Assembly (NCBI GenBank): GCA_019694975.1
Contig: JAIBAY010000006.1
Span: 1 to 64,000 of the forward strand
Length of the DNA: 64,000 nt
Source of the DNA: Chitinophagales bacterium
Lineage (GTDB): Bacteria > Bacteroidota > Bacteroidia > Chitinophagales > UBA10324
Direction: 5' to 3'
This document shows positions 1 to 9,981 of the stretch, in pieces (positions within the stretch are counted from its first letter, which is position 1; each line of letters starts with the position of its first letter). Position numbers and translations under genes: made by a program. The notes beneath the pieces were generated by a model, which saw only the letters and a program-made list of their open reading frames with translations, was not told the origin of the DNA and ran no database searches.

Positions 1-109
1 ACTGAATTCTACTGTTAATGACATGGCTCTTACAGTAAGATTTGCTTACTCCTTCTAAGGTCATTATTTCTTTAATATGCCCGTATATATCTTTAACCTT
101 AGTTTTCAA
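1..109 (-). CDS. Possible N-terminal part of a gene cut by the window start
   Basis: An open frame on the minus strand runs off the left edge. It begins after an in-frame TAG at 113-115; the first possible start is TTG at 107-109, and an ATG lies further inside. The 36 visible residues are hydrophilic (for example KDIYGHIKEIM) with codon use compatible with coding sequence. Too little is visible to name a family. It lies just beyond the palindromic gap downstream of the P-loop ATPase gene and could equally be a decayed remnant. Confidence 0.3.
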   Translation of the reverse strand, partial: MKTKVKDIYGHIKEIMTLEGVSKSYCKSHVINSRIQ

Positions 110-153
110 CTGCTAAATCCGGGTTAATTTGAAGTTGTGCAACGGTTACCCTT

Positions 154-162
154 GTTAGCGGC
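154..162. repeat. Left cassette-like boundary motif of the ATPase gene
   Basis: GTTAGCGGC here is a perfect inverted match of GCCGCTAAC at 1989-1997 on the other side of the P-loop ATPase gene. Read in the direction of the gene, the order is GTTAGCGGC, gene, GCCGCTAAC. That is the order of core and inverse core sites around an integron-type gene cassette. It is a suggestive resemblance only. Confidence 0.45.
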
Positions 163-193
163 TGGGCTATTTTCTTTCACGAGATGTATTCCT

Positions 194-1924
194 CTATATT
201 ATTTGCAAAGCTTTGAATAGTCCACGGTGAACAACTAATTTTTCATTCCGATTCAAGTTCATGTTTGTATGCATGTATTTGAAATACAGTGTGTCAATGC
301 GATACTTACTTTGATTCCCAAGGACACTAAATCTGTATAATGTGTCTAAAACGAAATCAACATTTTCTTCACTTACCGTTTTACTCCTGAGATATTTGAG
401 ATATTCTCTTTTAAATTCTTCAGCACTAAATGCCCATTTTCTTAGGTTGGAAATTATTTGAAGTATTTCTTCAATGTCAGGAAGAATTGGATAAACTTCA
501 TCAACTATTTCGTCCTTTAGATAATTTGAGAATGCTCTATCAACAAATTTGATTGTTTGGTTTGCTATCTTAAACCGATTGAAGTTGGCTGTTTCTTCGG
601 CACAAACTTGAATGAAGCGGATATAGTCCCTTGGTCTTAAGTGTGTGCTTCTTGATATGTAATCGAATGAGTTTAAAGTATTCTTTCTACTTGCTGATTT
701 AATCTGGGGAGTAAGAAAAATTAGGTCCCATGCGTTTTGAAAGCTCAACTCAGCATTGGCATCCTTTGAAATACGATAAGCTAGAAGTTGTTTGATTTTA
801 TCAGTATTCCATTCAATTTCTATCTTGAAGTCTCGCCATTTATTTTTATCTGCATCCCTTACAAGTGAGTAAATATCGTCTCTGAGAAATACTATAGGAC
901 ATATATTCAAGTTTGTCCCACTAAAAGTATACTTAACGTCTTGGACAGCTTTGAATAAACTTGTAAGTAGAAAGTTGTAAAGTTCATGTTCTGTGGTTTT
1001 AATAGCACGGTAATCTTCGTCTAGTTCATCAAAAATTATAAAGTAATTTGAATTGTCACAGTGATTAAGAATAATGTCTTCCAAGTTATTTACACGTTCA
1101 ATCCAATTTGCGTTTTGATTACTTATATTTCTCTCAAGCTTAAAATTTCCACCAGTGCCAAGAATTGATGCACCAAATTCAGCCGAAGTCCATTGATTGA
1201 TAGTTCTCGCCAAAGAACGAATTGGGTCAGGTGCATAAATCTCCTTTAGCTTATTTCTAATCTGAGAGTCAATTTTTTCATTTAGTACCATCAGTCGTGC
1301 TACGGTAGAATAAATAAGATATTTCCAAAGAGTTATGTATTGATTTGGCGGAGTGTATTTTGGATTGTCTAAACTGTATAGCTCATTAAATGGAAAGTTC
1401 TTAAAACTCAACTTCTCAGTAAATGTATCATGATTCTTAAGACCATAGAGGTATTCACTGATAGATGATTTACCAGAACCTTTTCTACCAATAATGTAAT
1501 ACTTAGATTTATTCAGAATTGAATTTATCTCTTGTAAATGATAAAAGTAATTGTGATTTGCCTCTAACTTTGCTTCAAGTTTCCAGTTCTCAGCTATACT
1601 CTTAATTATCGATTTACTATTAATAATAGGTAAGCCTTTTCCTGGCTGACTTATGATAGGGGCTTGTTCAATTTCGTCTGCAATTATCGGTTGCCCAATA
1701 AACGTGATAAAGAAATGCTGTTGTTTTGGTCTTTCCATATCAAGTTTTACCTTGAATAAGTCAGGTTGTTTTAGAAGATAATCAACTAGTCTTGGCTCAC
1801 CTGTTGAAGAAAGATTAAAGCCATTATCTATCAAGAGTTGATTAAAACTGTCTAAGTCAAACCATTCGTCAAAATCTTCTATTGTAGATGCCACTTTAAT
1901 TAAAAGTTGTCTGTTGTCTGTCAT
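194..1924 (-). CDS. P-loop ATPase (Sll1717-like), solitary
   Basis: 576 residues. Walker A GRKGSGKS is at residues 146-153 and Walker B YFIIFDE at about 294-300, followed by an acidic LDEDY stretch. An FLRDDIY segment near residue 350 resembles the sensor/arginine-finger region of Sll1717-type STAND/KAP-like ATPases. The first 100 residues form a small separate domain of unknown role, and the last 180 are helical. No transmembrane segment or nuclease motif is visible. ATG start at 1924. The gene stands alone, A+T-rich compared with its downstream neighbour, and is bracketed by GTTAGCGGC (154-162) and its inverse (1989-1997). Proteins of this class occur patchily in bacteria and some are suspected in defence; no function is assigned here. 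Confidence 0.7.
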   Translation of the reverse strand: MTDNRQLLIKVASTIEDFDEWFDLDSFNQLLIDNGFNLSSTGEPRLVDYLLKQPDLFKVKLDMERPKQQHFFITFIGQPIIADEIEQAPIISQPGKGLPIINSKSIIKSIAENWKLEAKLEANHNYFYHLQEINSILNKSKYYIIGRKGSGKSSISEYLYGLKNHDTFTEKLSFKNFPFNELYSLDNPKYTPPNQYITLWKYLIYSTVARLMVLNEKIDSQIRNKLKEIYAPDPIRSLARTINQWTSAEFGASILGTGGNFKLERNISNQNANWIERVNNLEDIILNHCDNSNYFIIFDELDEDYRAIKTTEHELYNFLLTSLFKAVQDVKYTFSGTNLNICPIVFLRDDIYSLVRDADKNKWRDFKIEIEWNTDKIKQLLAYRISKDANAELSFQNAWDLIFLTPQIKSASRKNTLNSFDYISRSTHLRPRDYIRFIQVCAEETANFNRFKIANQTIKFVDRAFSNYLKDEIVDEVYPILPDIEEILQIISNLRKWAFSAEEFKREYLKYLRSKTVSEENVDFVLDTLYRFSVLGNQSKYRIDTLYFKYMHTNMNLNRNEKLVVHRGLFKALQII

Positions 1925-1988
1925 ATTGTATGTTATTTATGTTTGTTTCTTGCAATCAAGTTAATTTTAGCACCACCGCCAAAGCCTT

Positions 1989-1997
1989 GCCGCTAAC
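1989..1997. repeat. Right cassette-like boundary motif of the ATPase gene
   Basis: GCCGCTAAC, the inverse of the motif at 154-162. The match extends slightly further: CTTGTTAGCGGC on the left, and CCTGTTAGCGGC on the right when reversed. The motif lies 65 bp upstream of the ATPase start codon. Confidence 0.45.
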
Positions 1998-2194
1998 AGG
2001 AAATCAATGCGGTCATGCCGGATTTATTTCTTGTTTTGAGATAGCTTCTGTAAACGACTTGCGAGTAATCCGTTCTATCGATAGTGTAATGATAAAAGGA
2101 GTCTGCCACCGGGTTGCAAAAATTTCCGGATGGAAATAATCTGTTAACCCTGTGGCAGCCTGTTATCATGTATCAGCAGATCGCGCTCTTCGTG

Positions 2195-5100
2195 TTACGG
2201 ATGGGCGACAAACAATCCGAAGCTTACATTCGATTCAAGCAGGTTAAAGTCAGCGCCATCGGTCGGTCCTTCTCCGGTGATGTCAGTCACATTGTATCCG
2301 AATGCCTGCCCAGTAACATCTGATTCCACAATGTTAAAGTCGTCGCCTGCAACCTGACCGTCCTGGTTCACATCACCGCTGTAAATGGTCCAAACGCCGG
2401 CAACCAGCGTCATCTGCGGATTCGGATTGTTCACATCCGGATAAGCCTGCGTAAAGTCGGTGGAGAAATCATAACTGCCTTGTGACATCGGAACAGCTGC
2501 AGCACTCCAGGTTTCCAGCGTGTTTTTGCTCTTCACGGAAACGAAGTAGGCATTGCTGATGCCGGCATGACTGAAAGTGCAGTTAATCATTCCGTCTGTG
2601 TGCAGCAGCCCGCGGAAAGTATCAAGGTCGGCATAGGTAAACTCATCATGCAGGATGACCATTACGGTATCCACTTCATTTGGATCTGCACCAACTCCCT
2701 GGTTAACCAGCACAGATTTCATAAGGCCGGGATTAAATTCATCCATGTATCCCTGTATAAAACATTTCACATCAAACGCTAAAGCAGCCGGACAGCCTTC
2801 ATCCACCTGGTTGTCGCAGTTGTCATCAATGCCATTCGCACAAATCTCAGTAGCTCCTGGATTAACAGATGAAAGGGTATCATTACAATCCGTATTCAGC
2901 GTTGAGGTATTTGGAGGTTGAATACAAGCCTGAACCGGCGCGCCTGCACCATAACCGTCTCCGTCGCCATCTGCATAGTAGGTTGAACTGATATCTATGG
3001 TAACCATTGCCGTAACCATGCTGTCGCATCCTGCGGCATTCGTGTAGGTGTGATCGTATGATCCGCTCATATTCACCGTTCCGCCCCAGGGCAATGTGTA
3101 GCTGTCGCATCCGGTTGCCGAAAAGGATGTGGGTGTGCTTGCATGGTTAATCGTTACATTAATGGTAATAATGCTGTCGCATCCTGCTGCATTTGTGTAG
3201 GTATGATCGTATGCGCCATTGCTGTTAACCGTTCCGCCCCAGGGTAATGTGTAGCTGTCGCAGGCAACTGCAGGGAATGCAGATGGCGTGCTCGATTGCT
3301 TAATGGTAAGGTGCGCTGTTACGATGCTGTCACAACCGGCTGTATTAATATAGGTATGCACGTAGTCGCCGGTAACAGTAGCTGTTCCGCCCCATGGCAG
3401 TGAATAACTGTCACAGGTGGTGTCAAAGAAAGATGTAGCCGGCGTTGAATTATTGAGCTGAATGGAGGCAGATGCTGTGCAGGTATTGTTATCAGTAACT
3501 ATCACGGTATAATTACCTGCAGCGAGACCTGTCGCCGTATCTGTCGTTTGTAGTGGAATACTGTTCCACGAGTAGCTGACAGGATTGGCAGTGGATGTTG
3601 CCGTGGCGATCGCAAAGCCATCCGTTCCGCCGCTGCCGCCATTGCAACTTGGGCCTGTTCCGGTTACTTCAACGGTGACAGTATTCAGCGGTGCGCTGCT
3701 GTTTTGTATGGTTGCTACGCTTCTGCGGGTGATGGTAGTGGTATTTCCGCCGGTATTCCAGTTGCCTGTTGCGTTGGTGGCAAAAGATGCCAGCGTATTA
3801 TCGGCATAGCGTGCTTCAATGCGCCTTACACCATTTGCATTATTGACGCCGATAGGAATCACCGCAGGAAAATCTCCTATAGCTGACGTTCCCGACTGTA
3901 AATAAATGTCATTAATTGCTGCCGGCAACTGCGATTGTGTTGTCTGCGTGGGGATAGCTGTGCGCGCCATATAAGAAAATAACGGGTCGCCGCTTCCTGC
4001 CATATTATCATAGAGCAGGATGTACTTTCCGCTGATACATGCATTGGCAGATCCTTTTAAAAAGGCACCATCATCGGCAGTAGATACTGTTCTTGCCGTG
4101 GTGGCGATGTCGAGTGCCGTCATGATTTTTGAACCCACGAAATTGGGTGCCGATGGGGGAAAACTTCCTGATCCGTTGATGGCATATCCGACCCTGATCG
4201 TATGCGTCTGGCCGGCGTCAAACCGGCTGGCATTGCCAGTTGGTTCAATATACACCCAGACAGGACCTGAGCTTCCTGAACCATCGGTAGTGAAATAGTT
4301 TAAAAGGTTATTGGCATTGAATGCAGACTGATTCCAGAGGTTTCCGGCGCCATAAGATGTTACTGCATCCGGCGTTGCACCATTCGTAACACCAAGGCCA
4401 ATCCTGAGATCGTAGCTGGTATTAGGGACAAGGTTGTCGATCCTGAAACAAACAGCAAAAGGCGTTCGGGTATCGTTGGTACTGCCTGCTGATTTGCTGC
4501 CGAAATATTGCGGCACCACGAGCTCGGTGAATACAGCCGGTATGCTGATGTAAACATTAATACTGACGTCAAGACTCACACCCGGCGCAACAGCTTGCAA
4601 AGCAAAATAGCCGGGCTGATCAATTTGCAAATCGTTATACGTGGCAACACCTCCAACGGCTTTCCTTTTCAGGGTACCGGTAAGCGTTCCCGTGCCGCTG
4701 TAAAGCGAGATGGTAATGGTATCCGTAAACAGGTTGTCGACGGTGTTGTCCGCCCTTCTTGCTTCTACGGTAAAGGTGCTGAGGTTGGTATTCGTGACGC
4801 CTGAAGCAGGAACACCAACAAAGCGCAGGAAGGAAGCTTTTGCCAGCACGTTGAATGGCGCACTGTTTCCTGCAATAAGCGTATCGCCTTTCGTTCTTGC
4901 TGCATTGATCACTATGGAACTTTCTTCCTGGTCATAAATAACATTGGTAAACGTCACGCTATTGGTTCCCGCCAGTATCGAGTCGGTCAATGATCCTGAA
5001 AGCGTGCCTCCTCCTGAGCCCAGGGTGAGTTGAACAACGGTATTGGCTGTGACGTTCTGAGGTACATTCAGGTTATCCTGAGCCTGTACTACCACGCTGA

Positions 5101-6292
5101 ATGGATAGGTAGCTTCGGCATCTATGCCCCCATTCACACTGGTAATCACCAGCTTCGTCGGAAAATCGCTGGCAAGTCCGGTACCGCTGACCGGTATAAA
5201 TTGTGACTGTGCTCCGGTGCTCGTGCAGGAAATATTTCCATTGTAACCAATGGCCGATGAAGGGGTGAAGCGCACATCAATATTGGTGGAGGCCACCGTT
5301 CCGCCTGTATGGGCAAGTGCAATATGGCTGGTGGAAAAAGGATTAGCGCCGGTTCTCATCTCAAAGCCGGCAGGTGGAGTGATAATGATGCTGTCGGTGA
5401 GGTTGGCACCGGAAACGGAGAACGTAGAACTGCTGCTGCTGCTGCCGACAAAAACATTTCCGAAGTTATTGGTGAAAGAAGTGGTAACCGTGGAAATGGT
5501 GGGTGGTGCGGGAAAGCCGGTGAAGTTGAAATCATCAATGGCCAAGCCATCGTCAGCACCGGTCTCATCGTTGTCAGCCCATTTAAGCACGAGGGTTGCA
5601 CCATCAGGCCACACGATATTGGATACGGTAGCGGAAATGGTGGTGAAGTTGCCGGAGGCATTACCATCCAGCGTAGCTGCCGTAGAGGAAGTCTTCAGCG
5701 AAACGAAATCGAGCAATGGCTCCGCGGTAAATCCGGTTCCTGAAATATTTCCCCCAATCTTATAGGAGAAGGCAAGTTTATTTTGGGTATTGCTTCCGCC
5801 GTTTCTCCATTGTTCCCCTCTGTAGGTAATGGTGAACGAACCAATAGCGGTACCTGAGTTATTGGTGAGTAAGATGCCAAAAGCGGAAGTCACTGTACCG
5901 GAAGCCAGTGAGCCAACGGCCCGATCGGTTGATCCTGTTGAACCAAAGCTATAAGCGCCACCTCCGTTTCCGCTGCCTGTTCCCACGAGGAAAACAGCAT
6001 TTGAACCTGAACCTGTAAACTTTAATAGCTGCCAGCCGTTCATAGTTGCAACATTCAATGGCGCTGCCGTAAAGTTAAACGGGCCGTTACCCAGCCCTAT
6101 GAAGGAGAAGGTGCCGCTATTCGGCAGCCCGTTGAAATCCTGCGTGTAGGTACCGCTGCTGTAGGACTGTTGTCCTATACTGCTTATGCTGTAAAGCATA
6201 AATAGCAGCAATACTGTAAATCGTCCCATTATGGTGAAGAGGTGATCAGCAAATACTGATGGCAAGCATTGACGGTAAAAATTTTTGTTCAT
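2195..6292 (-). CDS. Large secreted modular protein with MopE-like and dockerin-like C-terminus
   Basis: About 1365 residues from the ATG at 6292; a longer frame opens with TTG at 6397 but has no sensible signal peptide there. A second ATG at 6229 (MGRFTVLLLFMLY) starts closest to the hydrophobic signal segment, so either start is possible. The N-terminal third has Thr/Ser/Gly-rich beta-sandwich character, including an ASH/choice-of-anchor-like stretch. Three tandem units of about 48 residues follow, each with CDSYxLPWGG and AGCDS. Next is a MopE-type metal-binding segment (YYADGDGDGYG, then DCNDxxxxVNPGATEICANG). The end has two EF-hand/dockerin-like loops (GDVNQDGQVAGDDFN and a related one). 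No classical T9SS type-A sorting domain is visible. Probably a cell-surface or extracellular protein; substrate unknown. Confidence 0.75.
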   Translation of the reverse strand: MNKNFYRQCLPSVFADHLFTIMGRFTVLLLFMLYSISSIGQQSYSSGTYTQDFNGLPNSGTFSFIGLGNGPFNFTAAPLNVATMNGWQLLKFTGSGSNAVFLVGTGSGNGGGAYSFGSTGSTDRAVGSLASGTVTSAFGILLTNNSGTAIGSFTITYRGEQWRNGGSNTQNKLAFSYKIGGNISGTGFTAEPLLDFVSLKTSSTAATLDGNASGNFTTISATVSNIVWPDGATLVLKWADNDETGADDGLAIDDFNFTGFPAPPTISTVTTSFTNNFGNVFVGSSSSSSTFSVSGANLTDSIIITPPAGFEMRTGANPFSTSHIALAHTGGTVASTNIDVRFTPSSAIGYNGNISCTSTGAQSQFIPVSGTGLASDFPTKLVITSVNGGIDAEATYPFSVVVQAQDNLNVPQNVTANTVVQLTLGSGGGTLSGSLTDSILAGTNSVTFTNVIYDQEESSIVINAARTKGDTLIAGNSAPFNVLAKASFLRFVGVPASGVTNTNLSTFTVEARRADNTVDNLFTDTITISLYSGTGTLTGTLKRKAVGGVATYNDLQIDQPGYFALQAVAPGVSLDVSINVYISIPAVFTELVVPQYFGSKSAGSTNDTRTPFAVCFRIDNLVPNTSYDLRIGLGVTNGATPDAVTSYGAGNLWNQSAFNANNLLNYFTTDGSGSSGPVWVYIEPTGNASRFDAGQTHTIRVGYAINGSGSFPPSAPNFVGSKIMTALDIATTARTVSTADDGAFLKGSANACISGKYILLYDNMAGSGDPLFSYMARTAIPTQTTQSQLPAAINDIYLQSGTSAIGDFPAVIPIGVNNANGVRRIEARYADNTLASFATNATGNWNTGGNTTTITRRSVATIQNSSAPLNTVTVEVTGTGPSCNGGSGGTDGFAIATATSTANPVSYSWNSIPLQTTDTATGLAAGNYTVIVTDNNTCTASASIQLNNSTPATSFFDTTCDSYSLPWGGTATVTGDYVHTYINTAGCDSIVTAHLTIKQSSTPSAFPAVACDSYTLPWGGTVNSNGAYDHTYTNAAGCDSIITINVTINHASTPTSFSATGCDSYTLPWGGTVNMSGSYDHTYTNAAGCDSMVTAMVTIDISSTYYADGDGDGYGAGAPVQACIQPPNTSTLNTDCNDTLSSVNPGATEICANGIDDNCDNQVDEGCPAALAFDVKCFIQGYMDEFNPGLMKSVLVNQGVGADPNEVDTVMVILHDEFTYADLDTFRGLLHTDGMINCTFSHAGISNAYFVSVKSKNTLETWSAAAVPMSQGSYDFSTDFTQAYPDVNNPNPQMTLVAGVWTIYSGDVNQDGQVAGDDFNIVESDVTGQAFGYNVTDITGEGPTDGADFNLLESNVSFGLFVAHP
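2985..3430 (-). repeat. Three tandem in-gene repeats of about 144 bp
   Basis: Within the large secreted protein gene, three consecutive units encode CDSYxLPWGG followed by a Tyr-rich HTYxNxAGCDS segment and a short beta-strand linker. The two downstream units are almost identical in protein sequence, which suggests recent duplication or gene conversion. The paired cysteines in each unit could form a disulfide outside the cell. Confidence 0.75.
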
Positions 6293-6556
6293 GATGGGAA
6301 GATTTGGATGGTAAAAAATGATATTAAAAACGAGGGTAAATGACGGCGCAAAGGAAACGAAAGATAAAGCCATAAAGCTATATGATTCGTTAAACAATTC
6401 TTATCTTTTAATCTCTGAAATGCAACTTTTTTTGATATTCGGGAGTAAGGATGTTTTCAACGGTATCATCCTTTACCGGAGGAAGCTTTCCTGTGGTGCA
6501 AAAGGCGGCGCCATGCACTTTTTTTGATGGTTTAATACGGCAGGAAAGGGTGCCGC

Positions 6557-7387
6557 TTACCAGGATAAGGTGGCCATCACCGGCAAATGATCAGAGGGAT
6601 ATTTGAAATCATAAAAGTCATCAATAGTGATGTATTTGCTGACTTGCATGACTTTCGTATCATCAATAAAGATATAGTCAATCTGCCCGTTGGGCTTTTC
6701 TTTGAAGTTAAAGCCATTCCAGGTATCCTGTTCGCCGTAAGGTTTAGTCTGGCAATGGCTCCTCGCTTCCGACAGGTTCTCCGATAAATAGGTAACAGGT
6801 GCCTCCTCCGGCCGGGCATTCAGGTCGCCCGTAAAGATCACTTCGCAGTTATTGATTTTTTTCAGCGTTGCGATGGTGGCAATAATTAACCGGGCAGATT
6901 CCAGTCTTGCCTGTGATCCGACATGGTCGAAATGAGCATTCATCACCCAGACAAATCGTTTGCTTTCCAGCGATCGGAACAATCCATACGTTGCGATCCG
7001 CGATAATGCCGCATCCCATCCGGTGGAAATAGTATCCGGTGTGGGAGAAAGCCAGAAAGTGCGCTGTTGTATCAGCTCAAACCGGTTTTTGTTGTAGAAA
7101 ATATTGGAATACTCCGCGTTTTCATCATTCGTCCTCGGCTTGCCAATCGATGCATACTGCGGCAGCTGGCCTAAAAGGAATTCCTGCTGAAAGCGCTGCG
7201 CTTCCTGCATACCGATAAAATCCGGCGCATAATAGTTTATTAAATCAGCTACTTTGTTTTTCCGTTTCTCCCAATGATTTTCGCCATCGTCTGCCGTTCC
7301 GTACCGGATGTTATAACTCATCACGCTGATTTCATGGCTGATTAACAGCTGGTTCATCAACAGAGTAATCAGAAGGAGTTGCATCAT
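6557..7387 (-). CDS. Endonuclease/exonuclease/phosphatase (EEP) family protein
   Basis: 276 residues with the full set of EEP-fold motifs: MSYNIRYG at the start, an IGMQEA glutamate for metal binding, NAHFDHVG, TGDLNARP, IDYIF and the C-terminal PSDHLPV histidine. This fold covers metal-dependent phosphodiesterases acting on nucleic acids, phosphoinositides or sphingomyelin, so the substrate cannot be fixed. The order and spacing fit the common small secreted or lipoprotein EEP proteins of Bacteroidota. A hydrophobic N-terminus (MMQLLLITLLMNQLLI) suggests export. Two ATGs (7387 and 7384) are equally good starts. Transcribed alone or with the downstream 1365-residue protein gene on the same strand. 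Confidence 0.85.
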   Translation of the reverse strand: MMQLLLITLLMNQLLISHEISVMSYNIRYGTADDGENHWEKRKNKVADLINYYAPDFIGMQEAQRFQQEFLLGQLPQYASIGKPRTNDENAEYSNIFYNKNRFELIQQRTFWLSPTPDTISTGWDAALSRIATYGLFRSLESKRFVWVMNAHFDHVGSQARLESARLIIATIATLKKINNCEVIFTGDLNARPEEAPVTYLSENLSEARSHCQTKPYGEQDTWNGFNFKEKPNGQIDYIFIDDTKVMQVSKYITIDDFYDFKYPSDHLPVMATLSW

Positions 7388-7800
7388 AAAAGGCAGAAAT
7401 CAAATGTAACAAGAAATCAGCCGCAGGAACGGAAATCATCGATATCTGGCGGAGGTTAATCCCCCCAACTCAATAGTCGCGGAAACAAAAAAACGCGACA
7501 GCGGCCGGGTTACAAAATCAGGATAAAAATCCGGTAACTCAAAATAGCTGTTTCAGGACGAGTCACAACAATGATAATTTTGAAAATTTATTCCTTACTT
7601 CGCTTGACACAGTTTAGAATACACTCCCTATTGTTGTTTGATTTGTAATCACTACTACTTAATCTGACAGACGGCTGATTTCTTTTAAGCGATGTGTAAA
7701 ACGCGAAAAGCGTTTACCGCATCATAATAATAGTGATATGCTTTCTGCCGGCCTTGCGGCAACCCTTTTGTTATGTGCCGTATTTTATTTTGGCAGGATA
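7388..7800. other. Gene-free gap with hairpins and a cassette-like motif
   Basis: 413 bp with no convincing coding sequence. It holds an imperfect hairpin at about 7690-7722 (arms around GCGAAAAGC) and a GC-rich palindromic stretch at 7740-7778. Read on the minus strand, the latter contains GCACATAACAAAAGGGTTGC, similar in form to the sequence downstream of the P-loop ATPase gene. Confidence 0.5.
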
Positions 7801-9687
7801 TCAAAGTAATTTATTTATCTGATTTTTTACTACATTCAATTCCTCAATACGTTTAATGATGCTGTTTGGAGCCACATAAAGTGTTTCTTTCTGTCGCGTA
7901 ACAAATTTCAACACTACCAATTCGCCGTTTTGTACTATTTCAAATCCATCGGTATCAAAAATATGCCGGTATTTATCAGCGTCCCATTGGTAATCATCCC
8001 ATACATCAAAGGGTGCATTGTGGGAATCATAAATTTCAGTCTTTCGTGATGGGTCAAAAAAAATTGATTGCCCGCCTGTGGTTGCAGCATTTATATATTT
8101 TGAATACTCGGTTGATTCCACAACGAAAAGTTGACCGTCAATTGCCATACTGCTGTTTACGGTCATCTTCAGGTCTTTCGTACCAGATGCGTACTTGAAC
8201 GTGATATCGTTCGAAACAGTCATTTCGCCTAATTTTCCGGTTGCGTTTATCTGCTTCACATATTCAAACTTATAACGCTGGTTTTCCCTGGTCCAAAAAT
8301 CGTTGATAAGCAATGTGCTTATATTTTTCTCCCTGAGCCATTCTTTATAGCGTTTGCTGATACTATCAATTTCTGTAGTGAGCCTTGCCTGTCTTTCCAG
8401 CAGTTCCTGCTTCTCGGATTTCACGGTCAACTTTTCCAGATCATAATACCCGCTGAACAATGGCTTTGTATTGTAAACTCCCATCAGGCTGGCGGTAAAA
8501 TTGTATGGATAAGGATTCGTTTTTACAATATTGATGGAAACGAAATCGCCGAGCGAATCAGTTTTAAAGAATGTGGGAAAAGCAATTTGTTTTCCTTCAT
8601 TATCCATTACTATGGATGGAACAATGCTGTTGTACTCATTATGCTTTGATTTGCCAAGATCCAGGATCAATTTCCCGGTTGTGTAGCTATTAATGGAATC
8701 TATTGCCAATGCGACTTTTTGGCCTTGCAACTGCCCACTGCTCAATCGGTAACCCACATTGCCACTGGCAGTCAGTCCTAATGGCCATTCCTTCCATTCC
8801 GTCAACTTGTGATAATAAAATGAGCCCACCTTTTTTTGGGTAACCAATGAAAATGCTGAATAGCCCATTTCTTCAATGGGAATGCGGTTATTGGCTGTTC
8901 GGTAAGAAATAAAGAAATTGCCTATGAAGTCGCCCGTTAAATAATACCGCTCATCTTTACTGTTATCAAACTGTTCCATAGTTTGCCATCCTGCCACAAT
9001 TTCAGATAAATGCTCTGTAACGATTCCGTTGCTCATGTTCACCGAAAAAAGCGTAACAGTATGATCCCCTCCGGTGAAGTGAGAAAAATACATGATGTAC
9101 AATGTATTCGCAGGTGCAAAGTATTTGAACTTGCAAAAGCGCAGCAGGTACGTTGCTTTTTTAGGTAATGAACTAAACGGCAGGTTTCCTTTTACTACCG
9201 TATGATCTATCGTGTCTTTTATCTCAAAAGAACCATCCGGTTGGAGTATTAGTTTATTGTCGGCATTAATCATAGACACAATACCGTTATCATTTTCAAA
9301 AACAAATGATTGTCTGGGTAGAAATGCCGCTATTGCCTCTCTTCCGCTTCTTGATTGGGTTGCACTACTGATAGCAATGCTTTTATACATCCTGTTGTTT
9401 TCAATATCCCAATAGTCGTATGTGAGCAGCACAGGGTTGTTTATCAACAGTGTTTTGCCGTCGTTTGTAAAAACCATCCGGTTATAATCGTACCAAACTT
9501 TTCCCTCACCACTTTCAGCATCATATTTTGCAGCTACTTTATAAGTTGGATTGCCATAGGCTGCTATGCCAACCGTAACATACTGCTGTGCAAAAAGATC
9601 TTGAGTAAATACCATAAAAAGCAACAAACCTGAATATCTGTATTGTCTGAGGCGGTTGATTTGTTTGTTCCTCTTGAATAAAAGCAT
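7801..9687 (-). CDS. Exported protein of unknown function
   Basis: 629 residues from the ATG at 9687, which begins a basic N-region (FKRNKQINRLRQYR), a hydrophobic core (GLLLFMVF) and a cleavage-like FAQQ. The frame extends upstream to a GTG at 9765, but that would bury the signal peptide. The middle reads as beta-strand repeats with many Tyr/Gly/Asp residues, possibly a propeller. Residues around the last quarter include a charged helix (LLERQARLTTEIDSIS). No catalytic motif or T9SS sorting domain is recognised. It stands alone between two palindromic gaps, so there is no operon context. Family not recognised. Confidence 0.65.
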   Translation of the reverse strand: MLLFKRNKQINRLRQYRYSGLLLFMVFTQDLFAQQYVTVGIAAYGNPTYKVAAKYDAESGEGKVWYDYNRMVFTNDGKTLLINNPVLLTYDYWDIENNRMYKSIAISSATQSRSGREAIAAFLPRQSFVFENDNGIVSMINADNKLILQPDGSFEIKDTIDHTVVKGNLPFSSLPKKATYLLRFCKFKYFAPANTLYIMYFSHFTGGDHTVTLFSVNMSNGIVTEHLSEIVAGWQTMEQFDNSKDERYYLTGDFIGNFFISYRTANNRIPIEEMGYSAFSLVTQKKVGSFYYHKLTEWKEWPLGLTASGNVGYRLSSGQLQGQKVALAIDSINSYTTGKLILDLGKSKHNEYNSIVPSIVMDNEGKQIAFPTFFKTDSLGDFVSINIVKTNPYPYNFTASLMGVYNTKPLFSGYYDLEKLTVKSEKQELLERQARLTTEIDSISKRYKEWLREKNISTLLINDFWTRENQRYKFEYVKQINATGKLGEMTVSNDITFKYASGTKDLKMTVNSSMAIDGQLFVVESTEYSKYINAATTGGQSIFFDPSRKTEIYDSHNAPFDVWDDYQWDADKYRHIFDTDGFEIVQNGELVVLKFVTRQKETLYVAPNSIIKRIEELNVVKNQINKLL

Positions 9688-9981
9688 TGCTATTTTTAAC
9701 TTGGTAATGTTCACTGTCATACAATTCAGGAAATTTTGAAAGAGTTGCATATTTTGGTACACCACGTTATGGCACTTGGCGAAGCTGCGGATTTCGAAGC
9801 ACTAAACTGTCAACCCAACATAAAAGGTGTTTGGAGGCAGAATGCTCCATTAAGTGCCAAATGTGCTTTTTTGCCAAACACCTGCTTTGAAGCCGAGCTA
9901 CTCTTTTCCTAAGCATATATTAGCTCCAGTCCACAATTAGGTTTGTCAGATTTTATTCAATTTCATGTAAACGGACGTCTT

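Noticed and set aside
5250..5765. Long plus-strand frame of 171 codons, with another at 5309-5743, opposite the large secreted protein gene
   Set aside because: Both are antisense to a clear secreted protein gene with repeats and domains; they have no motif and their length is explained by the low stop frequency on the opposite strand of Ser/Thr/Gly-rich code.
2195..6397. CRISPR-like regular repeats at about 3.0-3.4 kb
   Set aside because: The repeats are in frame, about 144 bp long without unique spacers, and encode a repeated protein module.
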